Shown: piece by piece, positions 36,949-48,017 of the stretch | Position numbering within the stretch: the stretch's first letter is position 1 | How the letters are laid out: each line of letters opens with the position of its first letter | Assembly (NCBI RefSeq): GCF_030272615.1 | Contig: NC_081411.1 | Location: forward strand, 211,436,744 to 211,500,743 | Source of the DNA: Cryptomeria japonica | Taxonomy: Eukaryota > Streptophyta > Pinopsida > Cupressales > Cupressaceae | DNA length: 64,000 nucleotides | Direction of reading: 5' to 3' | The notes under the pieces: model-generated | What the model was told of the DNA's origin: nothing | Database searches by the model: none | What the model saw: only the letters and a program-made list of their open reading frames with translations | Position numbers and translations under genes: made by a program

Positions 36949-38449
36949 TGTTGGCATTTCAATAAGTCTGTTGGTATGAGGATATTGAGAAGGTTGGTTG
37001 AGATTGTTAATATAACTGATAAAGGATGATTACTGTCTTAATAATATTATTTTGTCATTGATGTCAAGCAATTGATTTTCTAATTCAGTATGATATTGCC
37101 ATATCTTAAAGAGTATGTTTTGATGTATATAAAGATGTCGGTAAGTGACACAGAAAGAATGTGAAAATGAAGGAGAGTAATAAGTTATTTAATGGGCAAC
37201 TATTACCGAGTTAGACAGTGATGGGATTATGATATTTTGATTCTTGTGATATCCTATATATGAGTATTCGAAGACTAAATACGAAGGAGAAAAGATCTCA
37301 AGTAATAGAATGAGAAAAGGTTTGATACTATTCTATGTCACCAAGCAAGGAGCTAGTCGGTAAACACCAAGCTTATCAATATCGGTTAAAGAAAGCAAAA
37401 TGTCTATCGAGTAAAGTTCAATATTAACTGAGTATTAACCGAGCAGTAACAGAATGCATTGGATGAATATATACATTATTAAATGAAGGATGCCAATGAG
37501 CTAGAGATTTATAGATGATTGGTATGTCGTGCAAGAAGTTTGTTGAGGATCTACGACAATGAAAATACAAGAGATAGATCTACATCGCAAATTGAACGGT
37601 CATATCTGAGCACAAGTACCAAGGAAGGAATACAAGTTTCAAGGCAAGATAAAACATTTTTTAGTTTGAAGGATACAATGAACCTAATCAAGTTTGAAGA
37701 TCTGATGGCTAAGATCAATCAAGGGAAATGTGATTAAGGAGATTAAGTGGTTAGGAATTGTTTATAAATAAGGAAAAGTTGATGAACAAAGGATGTGGGC
37801 AAATAGAAGAGCAATGATACTGCAGAGGTGATTACCGAGTATAGAATATTGAAGATCTTATCAAAGAACAGATTGAGAAGCCTAGCAAGGATGAAGATAA
37901 GTCTTATGACAAGATTATTTTGAGCACATAGAGTCTACTTTAACATTTCAGATGTGAAGTTGCAGATATATTTTATTACTGTTATTTATTTCTGTAAGTG
38001 ATAAGAAATCTCTTAACAGAGTGGACCTAACAGTCTTATTTGTAAATCCTCTAGCAAGGTAACATTCTAAATGAGTGTTTGAAATCCTTTGACAAGGTCA
38101 CTTCTAACAAAGTGCAAGATTCTGATAAATCTGAGGGAAATCCCTTGACCGGGTCACATCTAGCAATGTGTTTATGTAATCTTTAACATGATTGCCTTTT
38201 AATCGAGCATACTCTAGAAGAGTATATTTTCTTTGTGGGTCTGAAATCCCACAGTGATTTTTCCCTATTTGGGTTTTGCATGTTAAATATAGTGTTAAAT
38301 GTGTTATGATATTTTAAGTTTATGTGTTTATGAGTTTGAATGATTTACAGTCATAGTTGCATATCAAGTAAGTTCTATCGAGGTTGAATTTGACAAGAAC
38401 ATTGAATTGTGAGTTTATCTGATTCACCCCCCCTCTCATCTAACTAACA
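36949..38449 (+). repeat. 3' LTR of element A
   Basis: 1501 bp, TGTTGGCATTTC...CTAACTAACA, the same length as the 5' LTR. Confidence 0.95.
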
Positions 38450-38454
38450 TAATA

Positions 38455-39565
38455 CTGGCAACTAATGAGGTATTTTAATTTCTCAAGTTGAACTGGTATC
38501 AGTAATTCAAGCATATAAAGATAAATGTTGGTTGAAAGCTATGGAAGAAGAATTAGATCAGATTGAGAAGAATAACTCCTGGACTTTAGTTCTTCGGCCT
38601 AAAAATAAGAATGTTATTGGAACTAAATGGATTTTTAGGAATAAATTGAATGAGGATGGTCAATTTGTAAGGAATAAGGCTAGATTGGTTTGTAAAGGAT
38701 ATTCTTAGAAGGAAGGAATTTATTATGGAGAGACTTTTGCACTTGTAGCTAGGATTGAAGCTATAAGATTATTTCTTGCCTATGATGCCCATAAGAACTA
38801 CAAGGTTTATTAGATGGATATTAAGTGGTCATTTTTTAATGGGGATCTTGATAAGGAAGTTTATATCAAGCAACCTGATGTTTTTTCACTTTCAAATGAT
38901 ACAAACATGGTTTGCAGGTTAACGAAAGCTTTATATGGATTGAAATAGGCACCTAGAGCTTGGTATGCAAGGTTGGATAAATATCTTTTGAAGCTTGGTT
39001 TTACTAAGGGTAATGTTAACAGTAACTTATATTATAAGATCACTGATGATGATATACTGATTATTGAAGTATTTGTTGATGACATTATTTTTGAAGGTGA
39101 AGACAAGTTATGCATGGAATTTTCTAAGAATATGGAGAAAGAATTTTAAATGTCTATGATTGGAAAAATGAAGTTTTTCTTAAGTTTGCATATTACTCAA
39201 GTTGACAAAGGTATTTTCATCTGTCAAACTAAGTATGCTAGGGAATTTTTGAAGAAATTTGGTATGGGAGATTCTAAACCGGTAAGTACTCCTATGGTTA
39301 CAAGTGAGAATTTGACAAGGAAAGATGTTTCTGCACTAGTAAATCCTACAAGATACAAATATATGATTGGAGGTCTACTCTATTTGACTCAGACTAGGCC
39401 TGACATAATGAATGTTGTTTGTATTGCATCTAGATTTCAGAGTGATCCTAGAGAAAATCATGAGATTGCGGTGAAAAGGATTTTTAGATACTTGCAAGGC
39501 ACATCAGAATATGGTTTGTGGTGCCCTAAGGATGATGACTTTATTTTATGTGCATATACAGATAC
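38455..39565 (+). pseudogene. Copia reverse transcriptase (element F, middle part)
   Basis: Continues F after element [53 protein letters not shown] (catalytic FVDD intact), SMIGKMKFFLSLHITQVDKG. In-frame stops at several points, for instance where GLK is followed by TAG instead of Gln (38946), and TAA before MSMIG (39147). RNase H starts (YKYMIGGLLYLTQTRPDIMN) and stops at AYTDT, inside the catalytic YTDxDW motif, where the solo LTR inserted. Confidence 0.9.
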
Positions 39566-40616
39566 TATTGGTATTTTGGTATGGTTTTGTCATTGATGTC
39601 AACAGCTACTAAAACTCTAGCACTTTCGAGAATCAGCAACATTCACCAGCAAAGAAAGTGACTCATGCACAGTCACCAGTATCTGGTACATCAGCAAGAC
39701 ATAATGATCACCGACACTTGGAATGATATGGAAAACACTTGGTTATGTCGGAGACATTGTGTGGACACTTTGTTTTGGAGTTTTGTTTATTGGTACACTA
39801 GCATTCACATATTTGCTATTGCTGGCAAATAGGTCCAGGGTTACACTAGCAACTTTATCTTTTCCAGATCAGCATGGCATGCTATGGAGATGATTAATTA
39901 TTGTTGTAAATGCATTAAGCCGACATGTTCAATTGGTTATTGCATCAAATATTGTATTGTTTGTAAAATGTTTTTATTGTAATATCTTGTAGAGATGACC
40001 TACTAAAATTGGTCTTAGGTTATGGTATAAATGTAAGATCTTATTTGTAAGATCAAATGTGGAATGCGAAAAAGGATTGTGTGAAGGTATATGCGAGAAT
40101 AAGTAGAGCTATACATGCATACATCATTTGAAGATTGAAGAAGGGTTTTTGTGAAGACAAACAAAACTACACCGGTACTAAATCTAGCATATGAAGATGC
40201 TATTTTATGCAGTACATTCTTATTGAATTTAACCATCCAACTATAGTCAGTGTGACTCCCATTTTGTGATTGAGCAGTGAGCTCTATGCGCTTGGCCTTT
40301 CTGCATGTGTAGACCCCATTTATGTACACTTACTATCTGCAGTAGTATCATCTGATTGTGGGTAAGGTTTCCCACCATGGTTTTTCCCCTTATAGGGTTT
40401 CCATGTACAAATATTGGTATTATGTGTTGTGGATGACTTTGTCTGTATGTTTCATGCACTAATCCTTACCGGTATAGCAATTAACTGTTAAAACTGTCTA
40501 CCGGCATATTGAACTAGTTTACCGGTATTAAGCATTAAGTTGGTTAAGTTGTTTTTGGTTTGAATTTATTTGACAAGTGATTCACCCCCCCTCTTAGTTG
40601 TCTCCGGGACCTAACA
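39566..40616 (+). repeat. Solo LTR of the B/C Copia family, inserted in F
   Basis: 1051 bp, TATTGGTATTTTGG...GGACCTAACA. The target duplication GATAC is perfect (39561-39565, 40617-40621). It matches the LTRs of B (60829-61888) and C. No internal sequence remains, so LTR-LTR recombination removed it. Confidence 0.93.
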
Positions 40617-40621
40617 GATAC

Positions 40622-41030
40622 TGATTGGGCTGGAGATGTTTATGACTGGAAAAGTACTTATGGTGGAGCTTTCTTTCTAGGAAAGAAGTTGGTTTCATGG
40701 ATTAGAAAGAAATGGTCATGTACTTCTTTATCTATGGTTGAATCTAAGTATGTTGTTGCTGCTACTAAATGTATACAGGTTCTATGGATGAAGCAAATGT
40801 TGAAGGAGATCAAAGTGCATTGCACTGGACCAGTAGTTACTCACTGCGATAACTCTAGTGCTGTTAAAATATCAAAGAATCTGGTATTTCATTCTAAGAC
40901 AAAGCACTTATCTATCAAGTATAACTTTTTAAGGAGAAGGTGGAAGAAAATGAAGTCAGATTGGTTAATGTGAACACTAAAGAGTAGATTGCATATATTT
41001 TCACTAAACCTTTGCCTAAATAACCATTTG
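40622..41030 (+). pseudogene. Copia RNase H (element F, right part)
   Basis: Resumes as DWAGDVYDWKSTYGGAFFLG, then SLSMVESKYVVAATKCIQVL and THCDNSSAVKISKNLVFHSK: the second and third catalytic acidic positions are visible. A stop at 40971 ends the frame, after which FTKPLPK is still readable (about 41003). Confidence 0.88.
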
Positions 41031-41493
41031 AATACCTGAGAGATAGGTTAGGGGTTTCTTCCCCTCCGGTAGAGAACTGATTGGTCCTTTTTGGCATCAG
41101 TCTGGTATCTATTATCAAAGATATCATTCATTTCGGCATAAATGTGGGGATGCTACTGCTTAGGGGGAGTAGTTAGCTTTTTGTTTCAGTGGCTTTTGTT
41201 TTTGCTTTGATATTTATGTTAAATTTTTGGCATTGATCTCAAAGTGGGAGAGATATTGATGTGAAAAAGAAAATAGGGAGTTGTATACAATAAGGGGAGA
41301 GATATATGTGTAATTCAGAGCTTTACTGAGATATCATTCACAGGGGGAGTTTGGTCTTTGTTTCAGAACTTCATTGCTATATCTTTATGTGGAGATTGTT
41401 GGTTGTCTTCCATTGTGGGAGACTTATTAGGCTTTTTTTTATACCTAGATGTTTTTCACATCTAGTGTTGCCATCAATGCCAAAGGGGGAGAC
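41031..41493 (+). other. 3' untranslated region and polypurine tract of element F
   Basis: Non-coding with four purine-rich runs (for example GGGGGAG near 41163 and 41343). GCCAAAGGGGGAGAC (41479-41493) directly precedes the LTR. Confidence 0.75.
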
Positions 41494-42723
41494 TGTTGGC
41501 CATTTGGAGGAATTGACTATGTGTTTCATTGATGTTTTGTCATTGATGTCAACACTAGTTTTTTTGGATGCTCCACCGGCACCCTTCTGGTCCCGATAGG
41601 ATTAGTAGTTTTTGGTTAGATTGGATCCAACATGATTTGGTATGCTCTGGTATGGTTTGGTTATAGAATTGATTTATTCATGATACTCATGTTCATATTC
41701 ACTAAGTTTGTTTTGGTCTAGTGATCAGATGTTATCCTGTTTGCTTGGAAGCTTGGTTTGTGGTTCCGACGAGGGTTTCACCGACAGATCTTTGATAAAG
41801 ATCTTTGATGATATGCATAAGTGGTGTTGGTGCAGCTTCTGTTATGGATTCAGGATTTTGATGGTGAACATGTTCAAGAATTGGTGGATGGAGATCATTG
41901 CTTTAGTGTGTGGAACTATATTGGGTCCCAGTTGATCTAGATTATGGACCAGCTTAATGTAACGTGTGGATTGGACCTCTTGATGTGTTTTTGGGATGTC
42001 TTATGCATTGGATATTATTTGTTTGGTCTAAGGCCGACATGTTTTATAATAATGTAATTGATTTATTATCTGGTGGTTGACTTGATTGTTTATGGTCGAG
42101 GGTTTGTATATATATGATGTAAGATATCATTGTAGATCATCATGTTATTGTCAAGGGAATGTGATATGGATATGTAATGTGTGAATAATGTAATATCATT
42201 CATGCAGAGGATTTGGTCAATCATTAGAGATTGAGTTAGGTTTATGTAAGAGGATTTGGTCCTCCGGTATTGAGCTTAACTAGAACTATACTCAGGCATA
42301 GGAGATGTTATCTTTGTAGTTCATTCCTTCTTCCAGATTGTAGTCTGGATTTCTATGTAGTCAGTGAGACTCCTTTTTGTGATGAGCAGTGTGCTCTAGG
42401 TTGTTGGCCTTCCTGCAAGTGCAAGCCCCTCAATTGTAATTTACATACTTATTGCATAAGTATTATTTGACTGGTGCCATGGTTTTTCCCTTTACCGAGT
42501 TTTCCATGTATAAATCTTGGTGTCGTGTGGATGGTGTTTATTCTCTGATTATTTTTTATGCTTAATTGGTTTAACTACTATTTCGGTATTTGGTTTAAGA
42601 ATTCCTGTATTAATGTTTTGGGTTCCGGTATTAAAGTTTTAATTGCTAAATGTTCTGGTAATCTATGACAACTGATTCACCACCCCCGATCAATTTTCTT
42701 CCTGTTATTTTAATTGTCTAACA
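41494..42723 (+). repeat. 3' LTR of element F
   Basis: 1230 bp, TGTTGGCCATTTGG...TTGTCTAACA. Its last 360 bp match the truncated 5' LTR at 27808-28166. Confidence 0.9.
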
Positions 42724-43629
42724 CAATCAACATCGGTGTAGGCCTATAAAGTGAAATATTCTTTCTTTGGATACCATAAGCCATAATTAAGTGTTCCTTG
42801 TAGGTACTTGAAGATCCTTCTAACTGCATCCACATTTGAGTGTTTAGGTGTAGCTTGAAATCTTGCCACCATACATACTGCCTGCATTATATCTGGTCTT
42901 GAGGTGGTAATATATAACAGACTATCAATCATGGATCTATACAGGGTCTGATCCACTTTCAGTGACTCATCGACCTTGCTCAAGTTGCAACCGGTCACCA
43001 TTGGGGTACTTACTAGTTTTTGTCTTCCATCTAAAACTTCTTCAACATATCTCTAGCATACTTGATTTGAGAGATAAATATTCCTTTATCTTGCTATGAA
43101 ATCTTCAAACCAAGAAAATATGACAACTCTCTAACCATTGACATCTCAAACTCTGACTGCATCTAATCAGCAAACTCTTTACACACAATATCCTTGTTGC
43201 CTCCAAATATTATATCATCCACATACACAACAACAATAATCATGTGAAGTCCATCTACTTTGATCTATAGATTACTATTTGCATTTCCCTTTCTAAAACC
43301 TTGCTCCCGAAGATACTTATCTAACCTTGAATACCGTTCTCTTGGAACCTGCTTCAAACCATACAATGCCTTTTTTAATTGGCACACAAAATTTTCATCA
43401 TCATGCCGCAAAAAACCTTCTGCTTGTTCTATGTAGACTTCTTCTTCCAAATTACCATTCAAGAAGGTAGATTTAACGTCCATTTGATATACCTTGTATC
43501 CTTTGTAGGAAGAGAATGCTAAGAACATTCTAATAGCCTCAAGTCTTGCAACTAGTGCAAATGATTCTTCAAAATCAATTCCTTCTACTTGAGGATACCC
43601 TTTGCACACTAATCTTGCTTTATGCCTAA
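42724..43629 (-). pseudogene. Copia RT fragment G
   Basis: Minus strand. From 43629: [72 protein letters not shown] (catalytic YVDD intact, about 43215), then TLYRSMIDSLLYITTSRPDI and YGLWYPKKEYF up to YTDVD at 42724. Stops at about 43264, 43165, 43096, 43042. Both ends are cut: on the left by the 3' LTR of F, inserted inside the RNase H YTDxDW codons, and on the right by LTR E. The missing halves are not found in the window. Confidence 0.9.
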
Positions 43630-45082
43630 TGTAGACGTATAAAAATGACCACTTTTCTAAGTGAATATTTAATATTCATTTTATTTAACCTTTCATCCCT
43701 ATTTAATTAAATTTTGTTTAATTAAATTATTCACATTCATCTATTTGATTAAATAAGTTACTCAATTTATTTAATTAAGTTCACCTAAGCCTTCCATAGC
43801 CTTTAATTAGATAAATCACTTTATTTAATGAATTCCCCTTTTTCTCCTTTTAATTAAATTTACATTTAATTAAATTGTTCATTACAAATAAAAAAACCTA
43901 ATTTATTTATTTGAATCCCCTCACTTGTATTTATGCAAGTTACATCTATTTTAGTTAAAATAAAGTAATTTATTTTAATTAAAATTCCCCTCCACCCACT
44001 TGCCTCTCTAAACCCCCCTTCTAAATTCTTATAATCACTTCTAAATTAGCCTAACCATCTCCTAAATATTGTCACATCCCTAAGCAAAGGGAAGTCACTT
44101 CTCAAACCCTCAAAGTCTTTGAAAACCATTAAAGGCTTTATGTCTTCAACAAGTTAACCTCCAAAGTCTTCCAAACCATTAATGGTTAACTCAACCTTCT
44201 TACATGGTTAGAGACTTTTTGCCTAACTCAACCTTCATCTAAACCAAAGGTCTCATCAAGCATTCATGGCTTTACCCTTGGTTATCTTCTTAACCCTTGC
44301 ACAAGAGTTTACCCCTTGGATAAAAGCTTTATACAATGGATAACCTTAGCCTAACCTTAACCCTTACCTTCTAAGGTAACCATGAGGTCTTCTCAAGCAT
44401 TTAATGCTTCTTAAATCTCCTCTCAAGAAGTCTTATGTTGACAATTGTCAAAATTTCATTGGTGAGAATTGTAAACATGGATTGATAACTTTCAATCTTG
44501 GCCCTTGATAAGATTAACCAATCTTGACCATTCATTGCCTTGTTTTTCCTATAAATAGAGCCCTCATTCTCTCATTTTTATATCCAAGTCTTTAGTATCA
44601 AACTTATAGAAATTTTACTAAGAATCTAATCTAAATCATTTTAATCAAGCATTTAGCCTCTCTTTGAATAGAAATCATCTAAATAAGCATTTTTAGAAGC
44701 ATTTATAATTATCATAGCATTATCATATTAAGCTAGTATAGCATGTTAGGATAGTTTTTACTAATCATTTTATCTTATCCTCATATCCATGCTAGTTTAA
44801 ATCATGTTAGATTTAGTATTATGCATAATTAGGAATGCATTCATACTAGATTGATCAATATCCCTCGTTCTCATGGTTGTCATCCCTAAGTCACTTTTCT
44901 CGGTGATCTGAGAGAAAAGGCATTGGCTTGAGGGGTCCTACAAGATATAGAACAATGGAACATCCCTTGGGAAGTTGAGTTATTCAATATAACTCCATAA
45001 CTTGCACCGAGAGTCCCATTGGTGTGTGGACTTGTCTAGAGACCGAAATATCCATTTCATTGCACCATTTTTCCCGCACACA
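43630..45082 (+). repeat. 5' LTR of Gypsy E
   Basis: About 1.45 kb, TGTAGACGTATAAA...CCGCACACA. AT-rich TTTAATTAAA blocks open it; a TATA box (TATAAATAG, 44550-44558) followed by CCCTCATTCTCTC marks the U3/R border. The primer-site-like TGGCACCCACCATGG follows at 45087. Confidence 0.65.
44550..44558 (+). promoter_or_regulatory. LTR promoter TATA box of Gypsy E
   Basis: TATAAATAG, preceded by CC and followed within 30 bases by a pyrimidine-rich initiator-like stretch; a good plant core promoter. Confidence 0.6.
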
Positions 45083-45086
45083 TTTT

Positions 45087-45101
45087 TGGCACCCACCATG
45101 G
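45087..45101 (+). promoter_or_regulatory. Primer-binding-site-like sequence of Gypsy E
   Basis: TGGCACCCACCATGG, four bases after the LTR end, resembling the TGGCGCCCACC-type sites of plant Gypsy elements with CpG to CpA change. Which tRNA it pairs with cannot be told here. Confidence 0.5.
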
Positions 45102-45190
45102 AGCAATACCCCATAAATAACATCATTTTTGATATAAGAAAAATATTACAAGTACACAGAAAATCTGAGTTAGCATGTTGGTACCTTCTT

Positions 45191-45428
45191 TTAGCGCATC
45201 TGGGCCATTTGTCGGTGCATATTGCTTATTGTTCAGCGCATCAAACCAAAACCTTAGCACATCTAGTAGTCAGACTAGCGCAAAACACTTCCTCTGGTAA
45301 CTGATAAACCTTAGCGCATTCAAACATTAGTTTAGCGCATTCAAGCAATAGTTTAGTGCATCAGGCCCATTTGTTAGTGCGTAGGTGTTTTTCTGTAATG
45401 CGTAGGTTCTGCAGTTTAGCGCCTAGCT
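45191..45428 (+). repeat. Dispersed TTAGCGCATC motif, block 1
   Basis: About eleven copies or near-copies (for example 45191, 45252, 45275, 45311, 45332, 45353, 45373). Variants are mostly TTAGTGCAT or TTAGCACAT. Confidence 0.6.
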
Positions 45429-46834
45429 ATAACAGAAAGAAAAACAAAACACAGTTTGTAACCGAGATAAAAAGTTAGGCTTGTTTAAGCTCATGTTAAA
45501 TTCAAAGTCTTTCACTAACTGGTATTTTGTTGCAGGTTACTAATTTTTGTTTTGCAGGTTGGAGGATTTCAATTGTTTAACATTTGATTTTTTTTTGTTT
45601 CTAACTTTTTCTAAGTTAGTTATTGAAAATATTTCATTTTCTTGTTAGTAAAAATATCAACCTCACTTTCATTTGGTGTTACTTAAAAAGAACAACAAAA
45701 GTCATTTTTTGCTTTCTTAGGAAGAACACACTTCACTTTTTGGGCTATAAAAAGAACAAGGCAAAATTTAATTTCTTGCAAAAATTTAAAATGAACCTCA
45801 CCATCTTTCCCCTATTCGAATTTACTTTTGTTGACCAAATCACAATTTGCTTCATTGACCAGGTTTGATTCAAGAATTTATTTTGGAAATACACACTTTG
45901 CTATGAGGATTTAAAAAGAACACCATGCTTTCTGGAGCAAAATCTCCAAGTAGAAGTTAGAAAATCATTACCTTGAGGGATAAAAAGAATCTTGTTTTCT
46001 TTGCCTTGAAAGTGGAAGGTATATGCTCTCCCCTTAATTGGGTGATCAAAAATCCAAACCACTCTTATGCTTTATTCATTTCAAGTACTTAATTAATTTA
46101 GTGGGCCTACCCTCTTGAGTTGATCTTAGAGTGCCATTTAAATGGTTGGTGAGGGGGGAACGACCTAAGTGGGAAATGACTTTATTGCCAAGTGTTCCAA
46201 CCCACTATAATCAAAAGTGGAGGTTGATGAAAGTCCCTTCAATGGTTTTTCTTAGCGATTAGTCTTCCTCCAGTATCTTTACAATACGTAAAGCCTTTGT
46301 TCTAAAGGTTGGGAAGCCTCCCAAGGGAGTTTATCACTAAAGACAAAACACGAAGCCTGATTACGAACTTTAGCAATAGAAACCTTGAACCGAGTCAGTA
46401 TCCAAACATCTTCAATATCATAGTGCAAGGGTGGGGAAGAATCTACCCCTAAGATTATTCACCATATATCTCTCAACTAACCATTTGTGAAGCAATTGAC
46501 TTTGGGTTAATTTCTAGAAAAAGGCAAAATAACGGGCACTCCCTAGGGGGTGACACAGTTGATTGAGCTGACGGAGTATCGAGACTAGTGGGCTATGGTA
46601 TTGTTGATGACCCTTGAATAAAGAGTCTGTTTGATTTGTCTTATTTGTATCCAAACCTGTGAAAACATTGGGGATTTGAACATATCCTCACAGAACATAC
46701 ACTATCTGTTTAGTATAGGCAAAATTGGTTGTCTCTTTCATTATGTGTTTTCAATTTACATTTTTAGAAAATCATCCATCAAAATCAAACAAGTGTTGAA
46801 AATTCTAAAATTAGAAACAGAGCAATCGGGGTAG

Positions 46835-47202
46835 TTTAGCACATAAGAGCAACTTCTTAGCACATCTTAAACATTATCTAGCATGTATCAGTCAAAATTT
46901 AGCATTTTCATCCATCAAAATAGTGCATAAACAGTCAAAAAATTGATAAAAAATTCAGTAGCGCTTTTGGATGCCATATTAGCGCTTTAGAGCATCAGCC
47001 TAGCACATTGGGGGAAAAATTTAGCGCTTTTGGTCTAAACTTTAGTGTGTATTTATGACATATCTGTGCATAATCATCTGGATCAAAACAAATTTCAAAA
47101 CTTTGAGTTAGCATGTAACATAGGAAGCTTAGTGCATAGGGAACTTTGGGTGTCGTATCTAGATCATACCTTAGCACATCTGGTCTTTATTTTAGCACAT
47201 GG
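46835..47202 (+). repeat. Dispersed TTAGCGCATC motif, block 2
   Basis: About fourteen near-copies (for example 46836, 46857, 46920, 46959, 46980, 47020, 47130, 47171, 47191), spaced irregularly by 15-60 bases; includes TTAGCGCTTTTGG and TTAGCACATCTGG forms. Confidence 0.6.
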
Positions 47203-48017
47203 TTAAAACACAGAAAAACAAAGAGTAAACCAAGCAATTTTGGAAAATTTTATCATCAGTCTTAAATCCTCTTTTGGGCCTTTTATCAAACTCACCAGTC
47301 AGAATCCAAACCAAATCATTAGAGAAAACATTTCCAAAATCAAGCAAGCATCCTTAGAGCAAAATTGTCAAATCCAAAACTAGCTAGAGATAAGACTTTA
47401 TCATATCAAAATCAGGTAGTACCATCACATTGATCAAAAGGTCAGCCATCTAAACAAATTCTATCAAACAACATACCGAGTTTAAACTTTAAGTTGTCAA
47501 ATCAAGTCTCCATATTGGGAGACTCTTATCCATATCATTTGACACACTTTGTCATAGATGTGAATCTAACTAAACCTCTACTCGATAAAGTAAGCTTAAG
47601 TTTTTTAAACAAAGTATCTCAATCCGAACATGAAAGGAAATCATTGATCATTTGTGTATAACCATTCCTCATATTTTGAGAAGAACAAGTCTTCATCACA
47701 AAACTGAGTTGAAGAAGAGACAACCTAGTTCTAAAAAACTCACCCAATGGAATAAATTTCTCTATATAAATCGCTAACTTTTTAAATCACATCACCCATT
47801 CTTGTACCATATGCGATTATAATTTCAAGGAAAATCAAAAGAGTTTGACAAAGAACCCTTAAGAAGCAGAGCTTACATTCAGAAAGCGGCTTTCAATCAA
47901 CATCTAAATCAAGGAGGAAGAAACAACCCTGCTTTCTTCCCACAAGTTTTCATCACTTATAACGTAGCTCAACCCGAACCACCAACCCCTAAAAAAGTAT
48001 AAGAGGAGTTTTTCCTT

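Larger units (their letters stand above)
30865..38449 (+). mobile_element. Copia LTR retrotransposon A, complete, nested in F
   Basis: 7585 bp with LTRs of exactly 1501 bp each (30865-32365 and 36949-38449), primer site, gag, protease, integrase, RT, RNase H and a clear polypurine tract (36935-36948). The flanks are GAATA (30860-30864) and TAATA (38450-38454): a 5-bp duplication with one mismatch. Host F reads across the insertion from ACAAGAAGAATA to CTGGCAACT. Confidence 0.95.
27808..42723 (+). mobile_element. Copia retrotransposon F, host of two nested insertions
   Basis: Truncated 5' LTR (27808-28166), gag and pol to 30864, then element A (30865-38449), pol again to 39565, a solo LTR (39566-40616), RNase H to about 41030 and 3' LTR (41494-42723). 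Joining the three host segments gives one continuous Copia order. It inserted into the minus-strand Copia G, whose reading resumes at 42724. Confidence 0.88.
45102..48017 (+). other. 5' leader of Gypsy E
   Basis: 2.9 kb without a long reading frame. It contains two blocks (45191-45428 and 46835-47202) of a dispersed TTAGCGCATC-like word, and between them ordinary AT-rich sequence. Long non-coding leaders are usual in Tat-type elements. Confidence 0.6.
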
